The notes below the pieces were generated by a model. The model was not told the origin of the DNA. It made no database searches and saw nothing but the letters and a program-made list of their open reading frames with translations. 64,000 nucleotides of DNA, taken from NCBI GenBank assembly GCA_022826905.1, contig JAJDUA010000008.1:26315-90314 (forward strand), read 5' to 3'. Source of the DNA: Candidatus Dadabacteria bacterium (GTDB lineage: Bacteria > Desulfobacterota_D > UBA1144 > Nemesobacterales > Nemesobacteraceae). This document shows, piece after piece, positions 55,995 to 64,000 of this stretch (positions are counted from its first letter, which is position 1; every line of letters starts with the position of its first letter). The position numbers and the translations under genes were made by a program.

Positions 55995-56857
55995 ATGAGG
56001 CAATCGACAATTACAGCTTCTCCTCTTCCTTTCTTAAAATGGGCAGGAGGCAAGCGACAGTTGTTAGACGAATTACACAAACGCACCCCTTCGGTACGTA
56101 AGTACCTGAATTACTTTGAAATTTTTTTAGGGGGGGGGCCTTATTCTTTTCTTTGGAACAAAATCGGTCAAAAGGATCGATCTATCTTAGCGACAGCAAT
56201 TCCGAACTAATAAATGCGTACGAGGTTGTTAGAGATGATGTCGAAAACTTAATCCAACATCTCAAGCAACATAAAAATACCCAAGAGTATTATAGACAAA
56301 TAAGAGAATGGGATCGGTCACCGAGGTACCCTTTTCGTAGTAAACTCGCGCGCGCAAGCCGTTTCATCTACCTAAACAAAACTGCCTACAACGGATTATA
56401 CCGAGTAAATTCTCGAGGTGAGTTTAATGTACCTTACGGAAGGTACAAGAATCCGAAATTCGTCGACTCAAAAAACCTGCGGATTTGTTCTACTGTTCTC
56501 CAAGACGTAAATATCGAAGTTCTAGACTTTGAGGAGAACAAAGCGAGAATCTCTCGCTCCGATTTCGTATATTTAGACCCTCCTTACGAACCGGTAACAC
56601 CTACTGCAAGCTTTACAGCTTACACGTCAACTAAATTCGATGAGACTCAGCAGATTCGCTTGTTTAAATTCTGTCAAGAGATACACCGCAAAGGAGCTTA
56701 TTTCATGCTGTCGAATTCCTGCGCACCTTGGATAGCAGCACTTTATAGAAAGGAAAAAGACTTTCATATCGGAAGGGTAATGGCAACACGAGCAGTGAAT
56801 TGCAAAGCGGACAGAAGAGGTGCGGTAAAAGAAATTATCGTTCGGAATTATTCATGA
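55995..56857 (+). pseudogene. Type II DNA adenine methyltransferase (D12/Dam class), out of frame at a G9 tract
   Basis: Two overlapping frames together make one MTaseD12 methyltransferase. Frame 1 from 55995 has the AdoMet motif PFLKWAGGKRQLL and reads FLGGG; frame 2 from the tract onward has YLSDSNSELINAYE, a target region and the catalytic DPPY (FVYLDPPYEP). Nine G residues (56130-56138) sit exactly at the GGG of FLGGG. With ten the frame would run FLGGGALFFSL onward to the stop at 56857, 287 aa. It overlaps the restriction gene by 4 bp. The AT-rich sequence differs from neighbouring genes. Confidence 0.85.
56130..56138 (+). repeat. G9 homopolymer inside the methyltransferase gene
   Basis: Nine G follow a T7 run (56122-56128) and one A. 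The tract length decides whether the methyltransferase is read through: 9 is off, 10 (or 7) on. Such tracts often change by slippage, but base-calling errors also favour them. Confidence 0.9.
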
Positions 56858-58170
56858 AAATTAGAGAACAAACTCAAAGTAAAAATGTTGAAAGCGCTTG
56901 GCGTGATATTTTCTCGGATCTATCAATAAATTCTATTATTAAGACTAAAGGTTTCTACGATATAGAAAGCAGGGTTATTAAACGTTATTACGAACCCCGT
57001 ATTGCATGTAAAATAGATTTCCGCGAAAAAACACCTAAAGTTCTTTCTGAACACGAATTGTCATTACTTGCTATTGAGAATGGCGTTTACAGAATTGCTA
57101 AAACAGACCCGTTTATTGATATCAATATCACTAACCGCATCGACAATTCTGAGAAACTGCAGCCAAAGAGTTTTTATCTTCCAGATCACATTGAAGCACT
57201 TTCACCCAGCTATATAACAAGTGAATCTAAAGCTTTAGATGCAGCATTAACATCCAAAATGTTAGATTACGTATTTCAAGATGAGGTAGATCTTATTTTA
57301 CGAGGTCGTGAGCGTACCACATCATTTGATTTTTCGCTTCCCACTTCTAGGAACCAGTTTCTTAACTATCAAGTAGACTCGGTGCAGATTGAAGTAGATG
57401 GTGGATACGAAGGAAAAAAAGGTATCTATCTGATAGAAGCTAAAAACGAACTCCATGATAACATGAACATCCGACAATTGCTCTACCCTCAACTCCATTA
57501 CAGGCAAAAATTTTCAACGTCGAAATCTATCACCACATACATTATGTTCTACGAACCGGAAACAAGATATTTTCACTTCTTTCCTTTTCGGTATTCTCCC
57601 AATTGGTATGGCATTGATAATTCCCAATATCAATGTTGTATGTTGTATGAACCTGAAGAAACAGAAGAATTGCCTAGCTGGAGAGAATTAAAATCTGTTC
57701 AAGTAAATCCAGAATTAACGGATATCAAAGTTCCTTTTCCTCAGGCAGATAATTTCCACAAAATATTGACTCTCTTTTGTGATCTTAGACAAGAGGGTCC
57801 ATTAACAAAAGAAGAATTATTTCAAAATCACAGCATCGTAGCAAGACAGTATGACTACTACTTAAATGCACTTCGATGGATGCGTATTGTAGAAGTAGAA
57901 AAGGGTGGAAGGGGAACCTCAAGAAGTTATAGATTATCCGATCTGGGTTCTAGGTTAGGAAAGTATTCCGATACAGATATTGTTTTCGAGATGGCTAAAA
58001 TCGTCTTTTCTAATGACTTGTTCAACAAATACCTTAATAGCGAGAATCCTTATATACCACACTCAATCAGAATAAGAAACAGATTGGAAACGAAATCCAC
58101 ATTTGAGCGCCGAACTCGCACAATTGTTAGCTGGAAAAAGTATTTTCGAAGATTGTTCGACAATTCTTAA
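56854..58170 (+). CDS. Putative type II restriction endonuclease
   Basis: A 438-aa protein starting at an ATG that overlaps the methyltransferase stop. I do not recognise the family by name. A PD-(D/E)xK-like core is visible: Asp182 in EVDGG and Glu195-Ala-Lys197 in LIEAKNE, 13 residues apart, flanked by hydrophobic strands. A winged-helix-like section follows near residues 305-370. The gene is AT-rich and sits with its methyltransferase in a restriction-modification layout. Recognition sequence unknown. Confidence 0.75.
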   Translation: MKIREQTQSKNVESAWRDIFSDLSINSIIKTKGFYDIESRVIKRYYEPRIACKIDFREKTPKVLSEHELSLLAIENGVYRIAKTDPFIDINITNRIDNSEKLQPKSFYLPDHIEALSPSYITSESKALDAALTSKMLDYVFQDEVDLILRGRERTTSFDFSLPTSRNQFLNYQVDSVQIEVDGGYEGKKGIYLIEAKNELHDNMNIRQLLYPQLHYRQKFSTSKSITTYIMFYEPETRYFHFFPFRYSPNWYGIDNSQYQCCMLYEPEETEELPSWRELKSVQVNPELTDIKVPFPQADNFHKILTLFCDLRQEGPLTKEELFQNHSIVARQYDYYLNALRWMRIVEVEKGGRGTSRSYRLSDLGSRLGKYSDTDIVFEMAKIVFSNDLFNKYLNSENPYIPHSIRIRNRLETKSTFERRTRTIVSWKKYFRRLFDNS

Positions 58171-58432
58171 GATTAGATCTTATGCCACTGACCATTCTCT
58201 TAAACTCCCCGAGAAACGCCATGGTTTCCCAAATTCCTGACCACTAGCTACGTAGAAACCTTGAGGGTGTTCCCCACATACACAGACAGCAAAAGACGCT
58301 TTTTTATCACGATAGAGAACAGGAATACTTTAAAACAAAAACTTGAATTTTTCCCCGGCTTGCGGTTGAGAACACTGTTTTTAAAAGTATAATTACGGCA
58401 ATCAAATTCTTTTTGCTTCTGCCGGCCCGAAC
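58171..58432. other. Intergenic region between the restriction gene and nuoM
   Basis: About 260 bp with no convincing gene. A minus-strand frame beginning MAFLGEFKRM runs into the restriction gene and stops after fewer than 45 codons; it is not supported. No tRNA, attachment site or flanking duplication of the restriction-modification pair was found. Confidence 0.4.
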
Positions 58433-59992
58433 GTGAGTCTCGATAATAACATTCTGTCCCTGCTCATATTCCTTCCTCTTCTGGGAGCTGTCGTGCTTGC
58501 GGTTCTGCCGTATTTCCAGAAGATTTCCGATTATCAGCTAAAAGCGGTTGCGTTCGTAATAACCTTGGTCGAATTTGTAATATCACTCCCGCTTTTCTTC
58601 AAGTTCAACGGTTCTCTCTCCGTCATGCAGTTTGAAGAGAAGGTTCCCTGGCTTACGGATCTCGGGGTGTCTTATCATCTGGGAGTCGACGGTCTTAGCC
58701 TTTTGCTTGTGCTGCTCACGACCTTTCTTTTTCCGATCACGGTCCTTTGCTCCTGGAACGCGATAAGAGGCGGATGGAGAGCCTTTCTTTGCCTTACTCT
58801 TTTTCTTGAATCAGCGCTAATAGGGACCTTCGTCGCGCTGGACATGATCCTCTTCTTTATATTCTGGGAAGCGGTACTGATTCCCATGTATTTCATCATA
58901 GGAATCTGGGGGTCTTCCAGAAGAATTTACGCGGCAATAAAGTTCTTCATCTACACGGCGCTTGGAAGCGGACTCATGCTGGTCGCGATCATCTACATGT
59001 ACTACGCACACATAGACCAGTTCGGCTTTGCGTCAATGAACCTTTTTGATCTCCAGAGGACCAGTCTTGCTTTTGACGGCATACTGAGTCCCCAGGGGCT
59101 TGTGTTTCTGGCGTTTTTCCTGGCCTTCGCAATCAAGGTTCCGATGTTTCCATTTCACACCTGGCTTCCCGACGCGCACGTTGAAGCCCCCACGCCCGGA
59201 AGCGTAATACTTGCCGGCGTTCTGCTTAAGATGGGAACCTACGCGGTGATAAGATTTCTCATTCCGTTTTTCCCCGAAGCGATAGATGCGTACACCGGTG
59301 TTCTCATAGCCCTGTCGATCACCGGGATAATCTACGGAGCGATGGTGGCTTTCATGCAGACGGATCTAAAGAAGCTGGTCGCCTATTCGAGTGTAAGTCA
59401 CATGGGGCTTATAATGCTGGGAGTGTTCGTCTTCAATCTCCACGGCGTACAGGGCGGGGTCTACCAGATGATAGGTCACGGTCTCTCAACCGGGGCTCTG
59501 TTTATTCTCGTCGGAATGATATACGAAAGACGTCACACTAAAATGATTTCCGAGTTCGGCGGACTCGCGAAGGTAATGCCGGTCTACGCGCTGTTTTTCA
59601 TGATTGCCATGCTCTCTTCCATAGGGCTTCCTCTTCTAAACGGCTTCATAGGGGAATTTCTGATTCTGCTTGGAGTGTTCGCGGAGAGTTACTGGTACGT
59701 AGCGCTTGGAGCTACGGGGCTTGTCCTCGGAGCCGTCTACATGCTCTGGGCATATCAGAGGGTGATGTTTGGACCTATAGTAAAGAGAATAAACACGGGG
59801 CTTGCGGATCTTAATCCCAGAGAGATAGCCCTTATGATTCCTCTTGCCCTTATGATATTCTTTATGGGGATATACCCGCAACCCTTTCTCTCAAAGATGG
59901 AACCCACAATAACAAGAATGATAGATGGAACGCAGCAGGAAGCTTTCCGTGCGGATGCCATAGTCCCGGAGATTCAGAAAAACAGGCCTTAG
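58433..59992 (+). CDS. nuoM: NADH-quinone oxidoreductase subunit M
   Basis: A 519-aa membrane subunit of complex I with about 14 hydrophobic helices, an antiporter-like proton channel. VSYHLGVDGLSLLLVLLTTF, the WEAVLIPMYFIIGIWG stretch and KKLVAYSSVSHMG are characteristic. It starts at GTG 58433. Other nuo genes are not in the window, so it is separated from the usual nuoLMN order here. Confidence 0.93.
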   Translation: MSLDNNILSLLIFLPLLGAVVLAVLPYFQKISDYQLKAVAFVITLVEFVISLPLFFKFNGSLSVMQFEEKVPWLTDLGVSYHLGVDGLSLLLVLLTTFLFPITVLCSWNAIRGGWRAFLCLTLFLESALIGTFVALDMILFFIFWEAVLIPMYFIIGIWGSSRRIYAAIKFFIYTALGSGLMLVAIIYMYYAHIDQFGFASMNLFDLQRTSLAFDGILSPQGLVFLAFFLAFAIKVPMFPFHTWLPDAHVEAPTPGSVILAGVLLKMGTYAVIRFLIPFFPEAIDAYTGVLIALSITGIIYGAMVAFMQTDLKKLVAYSSVSHMGLIMLGVFVFNLHGVQGGVYQMIGHGLSTGALFILVGMIYERRHTKMISEFGGLAKVMPVYALFFMIAMLSSIGLPLLNGFIGEFLILLGVFAESYWYVALGATGLVLGAVYMLWAYQRVMFGPIVKRINTGLADLNPREIALMIPLALMIFFMGIYPQPFLSKMEPTITRMIDGTQQEAFRADAIVPEIQKNRP

Positions 59993-60042
59993 AATCACTG
60001 CCTGTTCCCAGGGAAAACTGGTTGCCAGCTTGATCAGAATCA

Positions 60043-60462
60043 ATGTCTTTTAAAAAGCTCTTAACGAAGAAAGTCGAGTTTTCCGCTTCTCACAGGTACT
60101 GGAACAAAAACTGGAGTGAGGAGAAAAACCGTGAAATCTACGGCAAATCGAGCTTGCCCGGCGGACACGGACACAATTTCGTGCTTGAAGTTACTGTGGA
60201 AGGAGAAATAAACCCGGAGACGGGCATGATAATCAATCTCTTTGACCTGAAGCAGATCGTTTCATCTGTTCTGGATGATTTTGACCACAAGAACTTAAAC
60301 CAGGACAATCCCCGTTTTCAGAATCTTATACCGACAACAGAGAACATAGCCAAGGTTCTGTGGGAGGTAATCGAAGAGAAAATTATTGAGAGGAATGATT
60401 GTCGCCTCTACAAAATAAGGGTGTATGAAACAGACGATCTTTTCGTTGACTACAGCAAATGA
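60043..60462 (+). CDS. 6-pyruvoyl-tetrahydropterin synthase homologue A (catalytic Cys replaced by Ser)
   Basis: A 139-aa T-fold protein closest in motif form to animal-type PTPS. Zinc ligands His17 (SASH), His42 and His44 (GHGH) are kept, as are Asp81-His82 (DHKNLN) and the pterin-anchoring Glu129 (VYET). The catalytic Cys, normally six residues before the first His of HGH, is Ser36 (YGKSS). PTPS active sites lie between subunits: Cys from one chain, Asp-His from the neighbour. This copy could therefore supply only the Asp-His half. It overlaps copy B by 4 bp (ATGA). Confidence 0.9.
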   Translation: MSFKKLLTKKVEFSASHRYWNKNWSEEKNREIYGKSSLPGGHGHNFVLEVTVEGEINPETGMIINLFDLKQIVSSVLDDFDHKNLNQDNPRFQNLIPTTENIAKVLWEVIEEKIIERNDCRLYKIRVYETDDLFVDYSK

Positions 60463-60881
60463 TAGAGGCAAAAGAACAGGTAATTCTTACGAGAGTATTC
60501 AGGCTCTCCGCAAGCCACAGGCTTTTTATGGAAGGATTGTCTGACGAAGAAAACTTCGCCATATTTGACAAATGCGCAAATCCCGCCGGGCACGGACACG
60601 ACTACACCGTGGAAGTGGCAATAAAGGGAGAAATAGACGATGAAACGGGCATGGTCATAAACCGTATCGACTTTGAAAAACGGGCGGCGCCCCTAATTGA
60701 AGAACTTAACTATAAGTGGATAGACAGGGATGTTCACTTCTTTCAGGAAAACGTATCGACTGTTGAGAATATAGGGAAGTATCTGTGGCAGGAATTCACA
60801 GAAATCCTCCTGGGCAGGCTTGATCGTATAAGGATCTGGGAGAACCGGAAAAGTTATTTTGAGTATTTCGAGGAAAAATGA
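60459..60881 (+). CDS. 6-pyruvoyl-tetrahydropterin synthase homologue B (Cys kept, Asp-His lost)
   Basis: A 140-aa paralogue of copy A. Zinc ligands His20, His45 and His47, catalytic Cys39 (FDKCANPAGHGH) and Glu128 (IWEN) are present. The Asp-His pair is replaced by Asn84-Tyr85 (EELNYKW). Its defect complements that of copy A, and the ATGA overlap would give near-equal synthesis. A hetero-oligomer could hold one complete triad per A-B interface. This function is inferred; the residues are seen directly. Confidence 0.9.
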   Translation: MIEAKEQVILTRVFRLSASHRLFMEGLSDEENFAIFDKCANPAGHGHDYTVEVAIKGEIDDETGMVINRIDFEKRAAPLIEELNYKWIDRDVHFFQENVSTVENIGKYLWQEFTEILLGRLDRIRIWENRKSYFEYFEEK

Positions 60882-60882
60882 A

Positions 60883-61587
60883 ATGGATGAGAAGGTCGTG
60901 ATTGTTACCGGTGCGGCAAGAGGCATAGGAAGGGCAATCGCAGTTGAATTACTCGAGGCGGGTTTTTTTGCAGCGCTTTGCTCAAAAAATCGCCGGACTA
61001 TGGCTTCTCTTGAGACTGAAATATCGTCTTTTGCGGGGAATTTCATGGTTTCTTCCGTTGATATATCGGTCGAGGAGGAAGTCAGAAGGTTCATCTCAGG
61101 CGTCGCTGAAGAAAAGGGGGGAATTGACGTACTGATCAATAACGCAGGCGTAGTCCACACTGGCCCGGTAGAAAGAACGGGCAGCGAACAGTGGGATGAA
61201 ATGATGGCCGTAAACGCAAAAGGACCCTTTCTCATGGTAAAACATGCTCTTCCTTTTATGCCAAGAGGAAGCCATATTGTGAACATCGGTTCGAACGCTT
61301 CAAAAAAAGGCTTTCCCGGGTGGGCAGCCTACTGTGCCTCTAAATTTGCTGTCCTAGGTTTCACCAATTCTCTGAGAGAAGAAGTAAGAGACAGGGGAAT
61401 AAAGGTTTCTGCCGTCTTGCCAGGTCCGACCAGAACGGACATCTGGGATTCGCTTGCCGGAGAATGGGACAGGGCGAAGATGATGTCTCCTGAAATTACG
61501 GCAAAAACAGTCCTATCGGTCATAAATCAGCCCCGCGAAGCGAATATAGACGAAATTGATATAGTCCCCTCCACGGGTAGTTTATAA
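60883..61587 (+). CDS. Short-chain dehydrogenase/reductase (possible sepiapterin-reductase-like)
   Basis: A 234-aa classical SDR: NAD(P)-binding TGAARGIG (residues 9-16), NNAG, and the catalytic Tyr150-x3-Lys154 (YCASK). It starts one base after the copy B stop with AGGA upstream. An SDR directly after PTPS genes recalls sepiapterin reductase in tetrahydrobiopterin synthesis; general 3-oxoacyl reductase activity is the alternative. Confidence 0.88.
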   Translation: MDEKVVIVTGAARGIGRAIAVELLEAGFFAALCSKNRRTMASLETEISSFAGNFMVSSVDISVEEEVRRFISGVAEEKGGIDVLINNAGVVHTGPVERTGSEQWDEMMAVNAKGPFLMVKHALPFMPRGSHIVNIGSNASKKGFPGWAAYCASKFAVLGFTNSLREEVRDRGIKVSAVLPGPTRTDIWDSLAGEWDRAKMMSPEITAKTVLSVINQPREANIDEIDIVPSTGSL

Positions 61588-61616
61588 TCGTAAAAGATCG
61601 GTTTCGGAAAAAACAG

Positions 61617-62945
61617 ATGGTAGAGATAATCTCAGTCGGAATCAGCTACAAGACCACGCCTGTGGAAGTGCGGGAGAGGTTTTCTTTTTCTGATGCGGAT
61701 ATTAGAGAAGCACTCGGAATCCTCCGTTTGAGAGAAAACGTGCTTGAATGCTTCATAGTGTCCACCTGTAACCGTGTTGAAATATACGCGGTGACCGAGA
61801 ACTGTGGAAAATGCGAAGAGGAAATCAAGTCCTTTCTTCTGGATTTTCATAGACCTAACAACAAGAACCTTTATCCCTATATGCATACCCGCGTGGGGTC
61901 TGACGCGGTCAGGCATCTCTTCAGGGTAGCGGCCAGCATTGACTCCATGGTAATCGGAGAAACCCAGATTCTGAACCAGCTCAAAAACTCATATAGCGTG
62001 GCGCGTTCCGAGAATACGGTCGGACTTATACTCAACAGGCTTTTTAACAGAGCTTTTTTCGCCGGGAAAAAAGTTAGAGCCGAAACGGGGATATCCTCTC
62101 AAGCAGTCTCGATAAGCTACCTCGGAGTGGAGCTTGCAAAAAGAATATTCGAGAACCTTGCAAACCGTACCGCTATGCTGGTTGGAACCGGTGAAATGGG
62201 AGAGCTCTTCGCAAAACATCTTGTTTCTAACAACATAAAGGAACTCTATGTAACGAGCAGGAATTTCCATAACGCGGAAAAACTTTCGCAATCCCTAAAA
62301 GGCAAGCCCATCAGGTTCGAAGAAATGTTCTACTGTCTGAAAGACATTGATATCCTTGTTGCCGCAACCGGGTCTTCCGATTACATAATAAGAAGTGAAC
62401 ACGTAAGACAGTCTCTTAAGCTCAGGAAAAACGATCCGATCTTCATGATTGATATAGCCGTCCCACGCGATATAGACCCGAAAATAAACAGAATTCCCGG
62501 GGTTTACCTCTACGACATAGACGACCTTAGAGTTGTTCAGGGTGAAAACTTAAATTCCAGAAAGGAGAATCTTAAAAAAGCCGAAGAAATAGTTCTGAAC
62601 GCGGAGAAAGGTTTTACGGACTGGATGGAAAGCCTCAAGGTGTTTCCCGTTATAATCGATATCAAGCAAAAGTTCGAGAAAATAAAAAAGACCGAGGTTG
62701 AGAAGGCGCTTCGAAAAATCGAGGGCGGTACCGGAGCGCAGAAAGAGGTCCTGGAAACCCTGGCGAATTCCATAATCGGGAAAATATTTCACGACCCGGT
62801 CACCAATCTAAAGAAGAGAACCTCTGGTTACGAAGCGGCTCTTTACTCGGAGGTAACGAGAAGACTTTTTGAGCTCGACCCAGTGGATGCCTCGCGAGAT
62901 AAAACGGATATTTATGACGAAGCTGAGAATTGGGACCAGGGGTAG
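61617..62945 (+). CDS. hemA: Glutamyl-tRNA reductase
   Basis: A 442-aa enzyme making glutamate-1-semialdehyde from Glu-tRNA, the first step of C5 heme synthesis. The catalytic Cys51 lies in STCNRVEIY; the NADPH domain has LVGTGEMGEL, and the C-terminal dimerisation helix follows. It starts 29 bp after the SDR and overlaps hemC by 32 bp. Confidence 0.96.
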   Translation: MVEIISVGISYKTTPVEVRERFSFSDADIREALGILRLRENVLECFIVSTCNRVEIYAVTENCGKCEEEIKSFLLDFHRPNNKNLYPYMHTRVGSDAVRHLFRVAASIDSMVIGETQILNQLKNSYSVARSENTVGLILNRLFNRAFFAGKKVRAETGISSQAVSISYLGVELAKRIFENLANRTAMLVGTGEMGELFAKHLVSNNIKELYVTSRNFHNAEKLSQSLKGKPIRFEEMFYCLKDIDILVAATGSSDYIIRSEHVRQSLKLRKNDPIFMIDIAVPRDIDPKINRIPGVYLYDIDDLRVVQGENLNSRKENLKKAEEIVLNAEKGFTDWMESLKVFPVIIDIKQKFEKIKKTEVEKALRKIEGGTGAQKEVLETLANSIIGKIFHDPVTNLKKRTSGYEAALYSEVTRRLFELDPVDASRDKTDIYDEAENWDQG

Positions 62946-63810
62946 CAGACTCGCTCTGTGCCAAGCCCGCCTTGTCAAAACGGAACTTCGCACTGTTTTC
63001 CCTTCACTTGAAACGGAAATAACGAAAATAAAAACTTTGGGGGATATAAACCCCAAAGAAGATATCTCGCGGATTGGCGGCAAGGGGATTTTCGTAAAAG
63101 AAATAGAGCAGAGCCTCCTCTCGGGAGAAACGGATATTGCCGTTCACAGCATGAAGGACATGCCCTCGGTTCTTCCAGACGGTCTCGTCATAGGTTCCAT
63201 GCTCAAAAGAGAAGACCCGAGAGACGTTTTTGTTTCAGCGGACGGACGTACCCTTGAACAGCTCCGGGGAAAGGGAAGGGTGGGGACCGGAAGCATAAGA
63301 AGAAGATCTCAGCTGCTTTTCAGGTTCCCCGGTCTGGAAGTTGTTCCAATAAGGGGAAATGTTGATACCAGACTAAAGAAAATTTTCTCAGAAGATCTTG
63401 ACGGAATAGTCTTGGCCGCAGCAGGACTCAACCGGCTCGGGTTTTCAGAACGTATTACCCAGCATCTTGCGCAGGACTATATGGTCCCGGCTCCATGTCA
63501 GGGAATAATCGCCATAGAATGCAGAGAAGATGATGCGGAAACGAGAAACCTCATATCTGCAATCACGCACCCGGACACAGAAACTGTAGCAGCATTTGAG
63601 CGCTCCTTCCTGGAGGCTTTTGGCGGAGACTGCCAAACTCCTCTTGGATGCTGCGCGCAAATGCATCTTGGAAAAATATCGGCAGATTCCGTTTTCATAG
63701 ATATGGAAAAAAAGGCAGTCTTCAGGAAGACCTGGAAGTGCGATTCGGAAAAAGCATCCGCCGAAGGATCTCTTATGGCCAGAGACCTTATGAAGCAGGC
63801 AGGACTTTAA
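62914..63810 (+). CDS. hemC: Porphobilinogen deaminase (hydroxymethylbilane synthase)
   Basis: A 298-aa enzyme joining four porphobilinogens. It begins with LRIGTRGSRLALCQA, carries HSMKDMPSVLPDGL and GSIRRRSQLL, and the dipyrromethane-binding Cys lies in GGDCQTPLG. ATG 62914 gives the normal N-terminus, so the gene really does start inside hemA. A terminator follows, so hemD/hemB are not in this transcript. Confidence 0.96.
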   Translation: MTKLRIGTRGSRLALCQARLVKTELRTVFPSLETEITKIKTLGDINPKEDISRIGGKGIFVKEIEQSLLSGETDIAVHSMKDMPSVLPDGLVIGSMLKREDPRDVFVSADGRTLEQLRGKGRVGTGSIRRRSQLLFRFPGLEVVPIRGNVDTRLKKIFSEDLDGIVLAAAGLNRLGFSERITQHLAQDYMVPAPCQGIIAIECREDDAETRNLISAITHPDTETVAAFERSFLEAFGGDCQTPLGCCAQMHLGKISADSVFIDMEKKAVFRKTWKCDSEKASAEGSLMARDLMKQAGL

Positions 63811-63832
63811 CGACAAAATTCCCCCAGAATTT

Positions 63833-63858
63833 AAGATCCGGTTGTTTCGGATCTTTTT
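63833..63858 (+). terminator. Rho-independent terminator after hemC
   Basis: AAGATCCG (63833-63840) and CGGATCTT (63848-63855) pair perfectly around a 7-nt loop, followed by T residues. Confidence 0.85.
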
Positions 63859-63931
63859 CCTAGCGGGAGTTTACCGCGTTAATTTTCTAACTGGCTGATT
63901 TCACTTTGCAAATGGCTGGATTCTGTATGAC

Positions 63932-64000
63932 CTACGAGGTCATGTATTTTCCCAAGTCAAGAGCATCGTACAGAGCCTGCTGAGATTGATTCATCTGAGT
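63932..64000 (-). CDS. Possible 3' end of a minus-strand gene (cut by window edge)
   Basis: The minus strand is open from the window end to a TAG at 63934-63932; the last residues include ALYDALDLGKYMTS. Only 22 residues are visible, so coding is only plausible. Confidence 0.3.
   Translation of the reverse strand, partial: TQMNQSQQALYDALDLGKYMTS

Noticed and set aside
55841..58432. Attachment-type direct repeats around the restriction-modification pair
   Set aside because: Only a 6-bp CTTAAG match was found on both sides, which is expected by chance.
1..64000. CRISPR array
   Set aside because: No set of regularly spaced repeats was seen; the only longer repeats are the ATPase duplication and the IS ends.

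Overview
The window reads as a densely packed bacterial chromosome of moderate GC content, judged by eye. It is mostly housekeeping genes in short operons on both strands: HrcA-GrpE-DnaJ, ClpB, MetH, ATP-type PEP carboxykinase, lipoate and heme synthesis, IspG, SecG, NuoM. IspG, SecG, NuoM and LipB/Lpd point to a Gram-negative-type heterotroph. The gene set would fit a deltaproteobacterial-like or related deep-branching lineage such as Dadabacteria, but no rRNA or marker comparison is possible here, so the lineage is a guess.

Layout. 1-5100: the 3' part of a UvrD-type helicase, pepA, a GST and ilvE. 5178-7267: a complete insertion sequence encoding a DUF4338(DruA)-ISAs1 fusion transposase, with inverted repeats and a 9-bp target duplication, inserted just upstream of the ilvE promoter. 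7330-8331: a RelE/RHH toxin-antitoxin pair and a receiver-like protein. 8464-12162: an EamA permease, a TPR protein, lipB-lpd and an HhH-GPD protein. 12189-13639: a DUF4143 ATPase preceded by a duplicated, decayed copy of its own promoter and 5' end. 13693-16469: hrcA-grpE-dnaJ from a strong, apparently leaderless promoter. 16815-31889: metabolic and repair genes (thrC, metH, IHF/HU, def, tpiA-secG, ferredoxin, nth, two paralogous hydrolases, pckA). 32090-35481: an MFS pseudogene split by a tnpB-only IS605-type element, a tRNA-Lys/tRNA-Glu pair and an intact MFS paralogue, running on into trmI-rsmG-mtnP-kinase. 38701-55840: DUF1844, a CbpA-like DnaJ, an epimerase, Mrp and its MIP18-like partner, ispG, proS, clpB, thiolase, nitroreductase, hflX, radical SAM and LLM flavin genes. 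55995-58170: an AT-rich type II restriction-modification pair whose methyltransferase is out of frame at a G9 tract. 58433-63810: nuoM, a tandem pair of 6-pyruvoyl-tetrahydropterin-synthase-like genes, an SDR, hemA and hemC.

The most novel signal is the tandem PTPS pair at 60043-60881. Copy A has lost the catalytic Cys (Ser36) but keeps Asp81-His82. Copy B keeps Cys39 but has Asn84-Tyr85 where Asp-His should be. The family's catalytic triad is formed between subunits (Cys from one chain, Asp-His from the next), so the two translationally coupled proteins could rebuild one working active site only as a hetero-oligomer. The SDR that follows is a candidate sepiapterin-reductase-like partner, which would make this a small pteridine operon. 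Next in interest are the DruA-transposase fusion element, the possibly phase-variable methyltransferase, and the duplicated ATPase promoter with paired palindromes.
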